Assembly: GCA_001442925.1 (NCBI GenBank)
Contig: LDXX01000004.1
Span: 65,001 to 129,000, forward strand
Source: Candidatus Kryptonium thompsonii
GTDB taxonomy: Bacteria > Bacteroidota > Ignavibacteria > Kryptoniales > Kryptoniaceae
Reading direction: 5' to 3'
DNA length: 64,000 nt
The notes under the pieces are model-generated. The model did no database searches and was not told the DNA's origin. It saw nothing but the letters and a program-made list of their open reading frames with translations. How positions within the stretch are numbered: position 1 is the first letter of the stretch; each line of letters opens with the position of its first letter. The position numbers were made by a program, and so were the translations under genes. Of the stretch, positions 57,052-64,000 are shown piece after piece.

Positions 57052-57807
57052 ATGAACATAAACGGCAAATTCCCCCGAAAATTAACTGAGCATGAAATAG
57101 ATTGGATACTTTGGATGTTACCAGAGAGCAAACCTGGTTATAGAGCTTATCGTGAAATGATAAAAGAGATGATGGTTATAGGTTACGGAAAATTTGAACC
57201 TGATAACCTGATCCTTGGGCAACCGGATGATAAACCAAATGAAGAAACATTTTTCATGCCCATTGTTTCGCTTGGACAAATTGAAACTGAAAAAGCCAAA
57301 ATTCAAATCTTGATACATAAGCCATACAACAATCAAATCCAAATTGATATTGTAAACTTGCTTGGGGATTTCATTCCTGGTGAATTAAGAGAGATAAAAA
57401 GATGGTCTTACGCTTATTGGAACCCCGGCGAAAAATCACCCGCAACAGGACAACCAGTTCGTGAAGTTAAAATTTTCTCAAAAACCGAGCACAATTTAAT
57501 TCTTGTGATAGCTCCATTTGATAAAAAAATATGGCTACATGAAATAACGACCGGAATAAACTATATCATCCCTGTCACAAATTTCTTCAACGAGCTTTTG
57601 AGACAAAGGAAAGAGCTTCTTGATCGAACCGCTCCTTTAAATACTAACTTTATATTTGAAAACATCAATAAATTTTCAGATGCGGATATAAATAATGCAT
57701 TCGTAAATTATAGCAAACTCTTCGCCAAAGTTGATACTAGTTCCTACGATGAGATAAAGGAGAAAAAAGGCTTCATTCAATTTTTAAAGCGAAAATTTAG
57801 AAAATAA
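57052..57807 (+). CDS. Unrecognised cytoplasmic protein at the head of the kdsD-lpt operon
   Basis: 251 residues with no signal peptide or membrane helix. N-terminal LTEHEIDWILWMLPESKPGYRAYREMI and central IQILIHKPYNNQIQIDIVNLLGD are distinctive, but I recognise no family. A basic C-terminus (FLKRKFRK) ends it. It precedes kdsD by 14 bp and has its own promoter, so it is probably expressed with the lipopolysaccharide genes. Confidence 0.8.
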   Translation: MNINGKFPRKLTEHEIDWILWMLPESKPGYRAYREMIKEMMVIGYGKFEPDNLILGQPDDKPNEETFFMPIVSLGQIETEKAKIQILIHKPYNNQIQIDIVNLLGDFIPGELREIKRWSYAYWNPGEKSPATGQPVREVKIFSKTEHNLILVIAPFDKKIWLHEITTGINYIIPVTNFFNELLRQRKELLDRTAPLNTNFIFENINKFSDADINNAFVNYSKLFAKVDTSSYDEIKEKKGFIQFLKRKFRK

Positions 57808-57821
57808 AGCGCCACAATGTT

Positions 57822-58847
57822 ATGGAAAAAGAGCAAGTTGTAGCGGAAAAAAATGTAATTGAAATTGGAAAACGAGTTATAAGAATTGAGTCTTCTGCAG
57901 TTGCTGAACTTGAGAAAAGAATTGATGAAAACTTTGCGAAAGTTGTGGATTTAATTTTAAACTCAAGTGGGAGAGTTATAATAACTGGCGTTGGAAAATC
58001 AGGGATCATCGCAAGAAAAATTGTTGCTACCTTAAATTCAACAGGTACACCAGCGCTTTATCTTCACCCGGTAGATGCACTTCACGGCGACCTTGGCGTT
58101 GTGAGAAAAGAAGATGTTGTAATATGTATTTCAAAAAGTGGGAATACGATTGAAGTTCTTCAATTAATCCCAATTTTTAAACGGATCGGCGTCCCAATCA
58201 TCTCCATGGTTGGAAATATGAATTCGCAACTTGCTCGACTTTCTGATTATATCTTAAATGTTTCAGTCAAAGAAGAAGCTTGCCCATATAACCTTGCGCC
58301 GACTGCTTCAACAACTGCTACGCTCGCAATGGGTGATGCCCTTGCCATCGCACTTTTAGAAAAAAGAAACTTCACAAAGGAAAATTTCGCCCTTTTCCAT
58401 CCGGGAGGAATTCTCGGCAAAAGATTACTTCTAAAAGTTGAAGAACTTATGGTATCTGGGAAAGAAGTGCCAATTGTAAATACAACTACACCGATGAAGG
58501 AAACAATCATCGAGATGACATCAAAACGACTTGGAGCAACATGTGTAATTGATGAAGATGGAAAACTTGTTGGCATAATAACTGATGGCGACCTTAGAAG
58601 ATTGCTTCAACGCACTGAAAATGTCTTTGCCTTGACAGCTGGAGAAGTCATGACGAAAAATCCAAAGGTGATTAAAAAAGACGCACTTGCAGTAACCGCA
58701 CTTCAACAAATGGAGACATATAACATAACCCAACTTGTAGTGATCGATGACGATAAAAAACCGATCGGAATGATACACATTCACGACCTTGTAAAAGCTG
58801 GATTAAGTTCATCAGAAACGGACAACGAAACAAGAAATGACGATTAA
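57822..58847 (+). CDS. kdsD: Arabinose-5-phosphate isomerase (KpsF/KdsD)
   Basis: 341 residues: SIS domain (~30-165; ITGVGKSGIIARKI, VICISKSGNTIEVL, ACPYNLAPTASTTATLAMGDALAI) and a CBS pair (~205-335). It interconverts ribulose 5-phosphate and arabinose 5-phosphate, the entry to KDO of lipopolysaccharide. Overlaps lptC by 11 bp. Confidence 0.95.
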   Translation: MEKEQVVAEKNVIEIGKRVIRIESSAVAELEKRIDENFAKVVDLILNSSGRVIITGVGKSGIIARKIVATLNSTGTPALYLHPVDALHGDLGVVRKEDVVICISKSGNTIEVLQLIPIFKRIGVPIISMVGNMNSQLARLSDYILNVSVKEEACPYNLAPTASTTATLAMGDALAIALLEKRNFTKENFALFHPGGILGKRLLLKVEELMVSGKEVPIVNTTTPMKETIIEMTSKRLGATCVIDEDGKLVGIITDGDLRRLLQRTENVFALTAGEVMTKNPKVIKKDALAVTALQQMETYNITQLVVIDDDKKPIGMIHIHDLVKAGLSSSETDNETRNDD

Positions 58848-59376
58848 AATTTTAATATTCCTTGCATCGGTTTTGTTATTTTCTTCTTGCGAGGAAAAAG
58901 TAAAACCTTCAATTATTCAACTACCCCGTGAACAAATCCCAGCCCAGGAATCATGGAATGCGACGATAACTTTCAGTGATTCGGGCAGGATAAGAGCAAT
59001 TTTGAAAGCAAATCACATCATGGTCTTTCAAGAACAAGAAGTTACAATCTTAAATCAAGGTTTCAGGGTTGATTTTTATAATGAAGCTGGCGAGCACACA
59101 TCTTTTCTTATCGCCGACAGCGGACGAGTTATAGAAAAAAATAAAAATCTTGAGGCATACGGAAACATAATAGCGGTTTCAAACGAGGGAACGAAGGTTG
59201 AAACAAGCAGACTGTTTTGGGATAATGAGCGAGGTAAAGTAAGATCCGATGCATTTGTAAAAGTAACTTCACCAAATGAAATACTTCAAGGTTATGGGTT
59301 TGAAGCAGACCAAGATTTGAAAAATTATGTTGTCTATAGAGTAAGTGGTCAAGCCAAAGTGGAAGAGAAAAAATAA
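58837..59376 (+). CDS. lptC: LptC-like lipopolysaccharide export lipoprotein
   Basis: 179 residues with a lipoprotein signal (LLFSSC, Cys18) instead of the membrane helix of E. coli LptC. The rest is the LptC beta fold (RVDFYNEAGEHTSFLIADSGRVIEKNKNLEAYGNIIAVSNEGTKVETSRLFWD). It would receive lipopolysaccharide from the LptB2FG extractor and hand it to LptA. Two genes upstream of lptB. Confidence 0.88.
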   Translation: MTIKILIFLASVLLFSSCEEKVKPSIIQLPREQIPAQESWNATITFSDSGRIRAILKANHIMVFQEQEVTILNQGFRVDFYNEAGEHTSFLIADSGRVIEKNKNLEAYGNIIAVSNEGTKVETSRLFWDNERGKVRSDAFVKVTSPNEILQGYGFEADQDLKNYVVYRVSGQAKVEEKK

Positions 59377-60684
59377 ATGTTTATGAACGCATTCTTGCAA
59401 TTTTTAAAATACAGAACGATATTTCTTTTGCTCAATCTTTTCTCAATCGCTCAAATGCTTTCACAACAATCCAAGCTCATCCAGCTCATTCATGCCGACA
59501 GCTTGGTCGGAAGAAAATACGACTCAAAAACAGTAAGAGAACTAATAGGTAATGTCCAACTAAAACATGAAAACATATATGTTTGGTGCGATAGGGCAAT
59601 CCAATATGTTGATGAAAACAGAATTGAAGCTTACGGAAACTTAAAGGTTAAACAAGATACACTCTTACTTGAAGCGGATCAAGGAGTTTATCTCGGCGAT
59701 AAAAAAATTGCGATATGCGAAGGAAATGTAAAATTAACCGATGGAAGAACAAGCCTTGAAGCTAAATATGGAAACTACGACACTCAGAAAAAACTTGCCA
59801 TTTTTAAATCAAATGTAAAACTTGTTGATTCAACCACGATAATAACATCAGATGAACTTTTTTACTATCGCACAGATAAAAAATCAATTGCAGTTGGAAA
59901 TGTTGCCATCAAAAATCTTGAAAACAACATTACAATCTATGGGGGCTACTTCGAGAACTACGATAGCGCAAAATATAGCGTTATAAAAACTAATCCAAAG
60001 CTTGTTCAAATTGATACTTCTTCTGATGGAAAAGTCGATACATTGATAGTTATCGGAAAATTTATGGAAGCATTCAGAGACACAAGTGTAAGTATGTTTT
60101 CAGCAACAGATAGCGTTGTGATAGTTCGAGGTGATCTCTCTGCAGTTTGTGGCGATGTCTTTTACTACGATAAAAAAGATTTAATAATCCTGTGGCGAAA
60201 CCCAATTGTGTGGTATGAGAACAGCCAAATTTCTGGTGATTCAATTGTGGTTAAATTAATCGATCGGAAAATTGATGAGGTTTTTATCTATGGTTCTGCT
60301 TTCGCCATTGATCCAGCTGATTCCGCCTATCCGGAAAGATTTAATCAATTAAAGGGGAAAACAATGCGAATTAAGTTCAAGGAAAATAAAATTGACGAGG
60401 TTTATGTTGAAAAAAACGCAGTGAGTTTGTATTATATTTTTGAAACTGGTGAAACAGGTGAAAAAAAGCCAAATGGAGTTAACCATGTGAGCGGAGATAG
60501 CGTATGGATTAAGTTTAAAGATGGAAAAATGCAAAGGATAAAAATTGTCGGCGGAATTGAAGGGGTTTACTATCCTGAGGAGCTTATTGCTGGCAAGGAA
60601 TCGAGTTTTAACCTTGAAGGTTTCAACTATGTAAAAAGAAAGCCGAAGAAAAATGCTAAGCTTGAAATCGTTTGGGCTAAATAA
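59377..60684 (+). CDS. lptA: LptA/OstA-like periplasmic protein
   Basis: 435 residues. A signal peptide (~10-30) is followed by repeated beta-jellyroll units of the OstA/LptA type ([51 protein letters not shown]). It is more than twice the length of E. coli LptA (~185), so it may span more of the periplasm or combine roles. It overlaps lptB by 32 bp. Assigned with fair confidence; precise role inferred. Confidence 0.85.
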   Translation: MFMNAFLQFLKYRTIFLLLNLFSIAQMLSQQSKLIQLIHADSLVGRKYDSKTVRELIGNVQLKHENIYVWCDRAIQYVDENRIEAYGNLKVKQDTLLLEADQGVYLGDKKIAICEGNVKLTDGRTSLEAKYGNYDTQKKLAIFKSNVKLVDSTTIITSDELFYYRTDKKSIAVGNVAIKNLENNITIYGGYFENYDSAKYSVIKTNPKLVQIDTSSDGKVDTLIVIGKFMEAFRDTSVSMFSATDSVVIVRGDLSAVCGDVFYYDKKDLIILWRNPIVWYENSQISGDSIVVKLIDRKIDEVFIYGSAFAIDPADSAYPERFNQLKGKTMRIKFKENKIDEVYVEKNAVSLYYIFETGETGEKKPNGVNHVSGDSVWIKFKDGKMQRIKIVGGIEGVYYPEELIAGKESSFNLEGFNYVKRKPKKNAKLEIVWAK

Positions 60685-61444
60685 AAAAGACGAAGAAAAA
60701 ACAAGCTCAAACAATAGTATTTTAAGGGCGGACTCTCTCTACAAGCGATACAAGAAAAGGTATGTCGTCCGCAATGTCAGTATAGAAGTAAAGCAAGGCG
60801 AAGTTGTTGGGCTTCTCGGACCGAACGGCGCTGGGAAAACGACAACTTTTTACATGATCGTCGGGATGATAAAACCAAATTCTGGCAAAGTTTTTATTGA
60901 TGATGTTGAGATAACGAAAATGCCGATGTATAAAAGGGCACGTCTAGGGATAAGCTACCTACCACAAGAAGCAAGCATATTTAGAAAGCTGACCGTTGAA
61001 GAGAACATCATGGCTGTTCTCCAAGTGATGGATTTAACCCCCCAACAGAGAAAAGAAAAGCTTGAAATGTTACTTGAGGACTTTGGCATCGCACACATAA
61101 GGAAAAGCAAGGGATATATGTTGAGCGGTGGCGAAAGAAGAAGAACAGAAATTGCCAGGGCACTTGCAACGGATCCAAAATTTATACTCCTTGATGAACC
61201 ATTTGCTGGGATTGATCCTATAGCAGTTGAAGATTTGATGAACATAGTGGCAAATTTAAAAAATAGAAATATCGGCGTTTTAATAACTGATCACAATGTC
61301 CATGAAACACTTTCAATTACGGATAGAGCTTACCTTTTATTTGAAGGACAAATTTTAAAAGAAGGAACATCAGAATTTCTCGCAAACGATCCCGAAGCAA
61401 GAAAATTGTATCTCGGGGAAAAATTCAGACTTGATAGATACTAA
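60653..61444 (+). CDS. lptB: LPS export ABC transporter ATP-binding protein
   Basis: 263 residues. Walker [14 protein letters not shown] (~54-66), the signature [15 protein letters not shown], Walker [14 protein letters not shown] and the switch His in [10 protein letters not shown]. This matches LptB (YhbG). An N-terminal extension of about 20 residues lies in the overlap with lptA. It powers lipopolysaccharide extraction with LptF/LptG, which are not in the window. Ends 4 bp inside the convergent mnmA end. Confidence 0.95.
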   Translation: MLSLKSFGLNKKDEEKTSSNNSILRADSLYKRYKKRYVVRNVSIEVKQGEVVGLLGPNGAGKTTTFYMIVGMIKPNSGKVFIDDVEITKMPMYKRARLGISYLPQEASIFRKLTVEENIMAVLQVMDLTPQQRKEKLEMLLEDFGIAHIRKSKGYMLSGGERRRTEIARALATDPKFILLDEPFAGIDPIAVEDLMNIVANLKNRNIGVLITDHNVHETLSITDRAYLLFEGQILKEGTSEFLANDPEARKLYLGEKFRLDRY

Positions 61445-62547
61445 ACATCGAGCACGCTTTCAATTATACCACCGCCAACAACAACATCACCATCGTAGAA
61501 TACAACTGACTGTCCAGGGGTAATTGCACGTTTTGGTTTTTCAAACTTAACAAGTATTTTTCCGCCCTCATAATTTTCAAGTATCGCTGGGCTTCCTTCG
61601 TCAGAGTACCTTATCTTTGCCGTAACCCTCATCCCATCTTCAATTTTGTCAACTGAGATTAAATTAACATTTCCAGCTATCAAAGCATTATGATAAAGTT
61701 TTTCCTCGCTCCCAACCTCAATTATATTTCTCTCGGGATCAATGCCGATCACATAAACGGGATAGCCAAGAGCAACGCCCAAACCCTTTCTCTGCCCAAT
61801 TGTATAAAAAGGATATCCTCGGTGTTTCCCAATAACCTTGCCATTCATAACTATATCACCACCTTTAACTTTCTCAGCAAGTCCCTCGACATTTTCTTCA
61901 AGAAACTTTGTATAATCATTTTCTGGAACAAAACAAATCTCAAAACTTTCAGGTTTATTTGCAGTTTTTAACCCGTACTTTTTAGCAAGCTCCCTTACTT
62001 CCTGCTTTGTCAATTCTCCAAGTGGAAAAATCGTCCTACTCAAACTTTCCTGCGTCAAACCCCACAAGGCGTATGATTGATCTTTTGACGCATCAACACC
62101 ACGCATAAGGATATATCTACCGCTCTTTTCATCAAACCTTATTCTCGCATAATGACCCGTTGCAATGTAGTCAGCCCCAAGTGAGAGTGCTTTTCTTATC
62201 AAAGCTTCCCACTTTATCTTTCGATTACAAATCACACATGGATTTGGTGTTTTCCCCTCAAGATACTCTTTGATAAAATAATTTATCACCTCACGATAAA
62301 ACTCCTTCGTAAAATCGATTACATAATGCGGGAACCCAAGCTTTGCCGCAACAATTCGAGCGTCATTAATTCCCTCAAGCGAGCAACAACTATGTTCATT
62401 TTGAACGCCGATATCCTCGTAATTGTATGTCTTTATCGTTATGCCTATTAAATTATAACCCTGCTCCTTTAAAATCCCAGCAGCAACTGATGAATCAACT
62501 CCTCCGCTCATCGCTACAACAACTGTTTTCTCCTTTGAATTTCTCAT
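61441..62547 (-). CDS. mnmA: tRNA-specific 2-thiouridylase
   Basis: 368 residues. PP-loop [13 protein letters not shown] (~12-24), catalytic cysteines Cys104 ([12 protein letters not shown]) and Cys205 ([11 protein letters not shown]), GHYARI, and the C-terminal [20 protein letters not shown] plus [20 protein letters not shown]. It makes 2-thiouridine at wobble position 34 of Lys, Glu and Gln tRNAs. Confidence 0.96.
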   Translation of the reverse strand: MRNSKEKTVVVAMSGGVDSSVAAGILKEQGYNLIGITIKTYNYEDIGVQNEHSCCSLEGINDARIVAAKLGFPHYVIDFTKEFYREVINYFIKEYLEGKTPNPCVICNRKIKWEALIRKALSLGADYIATGHYARIRFDEKSGRYILMRGVDASKDQSYALWGLTQESLSRTIFPLGELTKQEVRELAKKYGLKTANKPESFEICFVPENDYTKFLEENVEGLAEKVKGGDIVMNGKVIGKHRGYPFYTIGQRKGLGVALGYPVYVIGIDPERNIIEVGSEEKLYHNALIAGNVNLISVDKIEDGMRVTAKIRYSDEGSPAILENYEGGKILVKFEKPKRAITPGQSVVFYDGDVVVGGGIIESVLDV

Positions 62548-62591
62548 CTATTTTAAAACAAAGTTTGTTTTCTTCTCATATAAAATTAAAC

Positions 62592-63512
62592 TTATTTTCG
62601 CCTTAAAAAATTTCTAAAATCACCTTTAAAAATAACATCCGACAACTCAGAAATTAAAAGACCTGCAAGCATCAGAATAGAACCAAATACAGCAAGAGGT
62701 GAAAGTTTTTCACTTAAAAATATCCACGCTATAATCCCAGCAAAAACTGGTTCCATTGTAAAAATGACAGCTGCGCGAGTTGGGGTTGTAAATTTTTGAT
62801 ACGCTGTTTGGACATAAGTTGCAAATACAGTGGCGAGCAAAGAAGTATAAATCAAAGCGAAAAACAAACCTGTTGTTAAATTTATCTTCGGTTCTTCAAA
62901 AATAAATGCAATCAAAAACGAAGAAACCGAAGTTAAAGCAAGTTGAACCAAAACAAGAATATGGGTTGGATGTTGCCTTGAATATATATCAATATAAACA
63001 ATGTAAAGAGCAAACATCACCGCACAAAGAAGCGTCAGAAAATCTCCAATTGTAAAATTTTTCCCAAGTGAATAAACAAAACTTTCGATCGAATCATCCT
63101 TTGAAGTAAGCAACAAAAGACCTAAGGTAACAAGCGAAATTCCAATTAAGTTTCCCGGCTTCGGTGGCTTGCGTTCAATTATAGACTGAGCTATGGGGGT
63201 AAAAATTACAAGCATACCAGTTATAAAGGCAGACTTTGAAGCTGTCGTGTATTTCAACCCGACGGTTTGAAATGCGAAACCAGCAAATAAAAAGAAAGCA
63301 ACAATTAAAGCATGCTTAAAAGCAAGAGAATTAAAATGCTTAAAAGAATTGTGAAAAAAGAAGATATATAAAACCGCTGAAATCCCAAATCTCACCCCAA
63401 GAAAAATTAAAGGCGAGACATCATCAAGTGCTTTTTTAACTATACTAAATGTCCCACTCCAAATAAATGTGATTAGCAAGAGAAGTAATTCGGCCTTGTA
63501 TTGCTGCTTCAT
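62592..63512 (-). CDS. EamA (DMT) family transporter
   Basis: 306 residues, ten membrane helices in two EamA halves: LLLLITFIWSGTFSIVKKAL at the start and IFTMEPVFAGIIAWIFLSEKLSPLAVFGSILMLAGLLISE at the end. Probably exports a metabolite or amino acid; substrate unknown. It lies 44 bp upstream of mnmA. Confidence 0.9.
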   Translation of the reverse strand: MKQQYKAELLLLLITFIWSGTFSIVKKALDDVSPLIFLGVRFGISAVLYIFFFHNSFKHFNSLAFKHALIVAFFLFAGFAFQTVGLKYTTASKSAFITGMLVIFTPIAQSIIERKPPKPGNLIGISLVTLGLLLLTSKDDSIESFVYSLGKNFTIGDFLTLLCAVMFALYIVYIDIYSRQHPTHILVLVQLALTSVSSFLIAFIFEEPKINLTTGLFFALIYTSLLATVFATYVQTAYQKFTTPTRAAVIFTMEPVFAGIIAWIFLSEKLSPLAVFGSILMLAGLLISELSDVIFKGDFRNFLRRK

Positions 63513-63529
63513 CTATAGATAAAGTAAAA

Positions 63530-64000
63530 TTATTTCTGTTTAATTTGATTGTAAATCAAAATTATTGTCGCGACGGTTGACGCAACCGCACCTACCGTTG
63601 AAATTATATCTTTCGTGAGATTCCAATAATAAATTGATTCTCTTACTATCTTCTTTGGAACAAATATAAAATCACCCGGTTCAATTTCAGTACTTCCCGC
63701 ATCATACCAAAGATACGTCTTTCTCTTTATAACTTTCACATCACCTTTTCTAGCAAGCTGAGAAAACCCCCCAGCCTTCAAAATATAATACTTGTAATTC
63801 TTTCCAGCTTCATAAGGTACAAACCCAGGATTGCTCACTTGACCGAAAACATAAACCATCGATGGTTGCTTCCGAGGCACAAATATAAAATCACCATCCT
63901 GAAGTTCCAAATCCAAATTTTTATTTATCACCTCCTTAATGTTAATCGATACAAATTTTACAGAATCTAAAAGCCCAACCTCCTGAGCAAAATTTATAGA
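63530..64000 (-). CDS. Polysaccharide export protein, SLBB domain, C-terminal part (cut by window end)
   Basis: The frame stays open to the window edge, so this is the C-terminal ~156 residues. It shows SLBB-type segments: ELQDGDFIFVPRKQPSMVYVFGQVSNPGFVPYEAG...YYILKAGGFS and EPGDFIFVPKK, followed by a final hydrophobic helix (~130-150, DIISTVGAVASTVATIILIY) as in Wza-like outer-membrane export proteins. A GTG at 63931 with AAGGAG upstream is internal. The missing N-terminus should carry a signal and a Poly_export domain. Confidence 0.85.
   Translation of the reverse strand, partial: SINFAQEVGLLDSVKFVSINIKEVINKNLDLELQDGDFIFVPRKQPSMVYVFGQVSNPGFVPYEAGKNYKYYILKAGGFSQLARKGDVKVIKRKTYLWYDAGSTEIEPGDFIFVPKKIVRESIYYWNLTKDIISTVGAVASTVATIILIYNQIKQK

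Overview
The window is a gene-dense, AT-rich bacterial chromosome segment. Everything in it points to the FCB group (Bacteroidetes / Chlorobi / Ignavibacteria side), probably a thermophilic member. The evidence is a Bacteroidetes-like promoter pattern (TTG - 20 nt - TAnnTT), an outer membrane (Lpt export, ExbBD-TonB, an RND pump with an outer-membrane factor, a Wza-like export protein), a four-subunit archaeal/Thermotoga-type 2-oxoacid:ferredoxin oxidoreductase, and DUF4159/DUF4175 proteins. The 16S rRNA 5' end has two substitutions in the otherwise near-universal 27F primer site. This agrees with a lineage that PCR surveys miss, such as Candidatus Kryptonia, but the assignment is an inference and not proven from this window.

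Layout. 1-480 (minus): start of a 16S rRNA gene with its promoter. 570-9405 (minus): one apparent operon read from a promoter near 9400: small His/Cys protein, outer-membrane factor, membrane fusion protein, CzcA-type RND pump, PII-like protein, OsmC-like protein, orphan membrane protein and an MtrA-like/DUF4346 protein. 9527-10447 (minus): alpha/beta hydrolase. 10770-36301 (plus): alpha-glucan phosphorylase, ssb, CorC-like protein, methylmalonyl-CoA epimerase, uvrC, a nucleotidyltransferase, DUF4159 and DUF4175 proteins, porCDAB with a terminator, then xseA-xseB-dxs-oxidoreductase-tmk-ctpA-tauE-epimerase-small protein-mutL. 36303-50130 (minus): replication, topology and translocation block dnaN-recF-DUF721-gyrB-gyrA-secD-secF-STAS-purA-histidine kinase-methyltransferase. 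50237-51228 (plus): lytic transglycosylase. 51276-56920 (minus): tRNA-Ser, Bcp peroxiredoxin, Rsm22-like methyltransferase, exbB-exbD-tonB, a phytol-kinase-like/DUF92 fusion, archease. 56993-61444 (plus): unknown gene then kdsD-lptC-lptA-lptB. 61441-64000 (minus): mnmA, EamA transporter and a polysaccharide export protein cut by the window end.

How it works together. Most of the window is housekeeping in tightly packed, often overlapping operons. The accessory part is the metal-efflux operon. It carries a PII-like sensor of the type known beside CzcA pumps and then three less expected genes, ending in a bacterial homologue of MtrA, the corrinoid subunit of the methanogen methyltransferase. 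I see no transposase, CRISPR array, prophage or integrase.

The most interesting signals are the altered central-pseudoknot bases of the 16S rRNA, the MtrA-like gene within a metal-efflux operon, the recurrent promoter pattern, and a hairpin that pairs the rRNA leader with the first bases of 16S rRNA.
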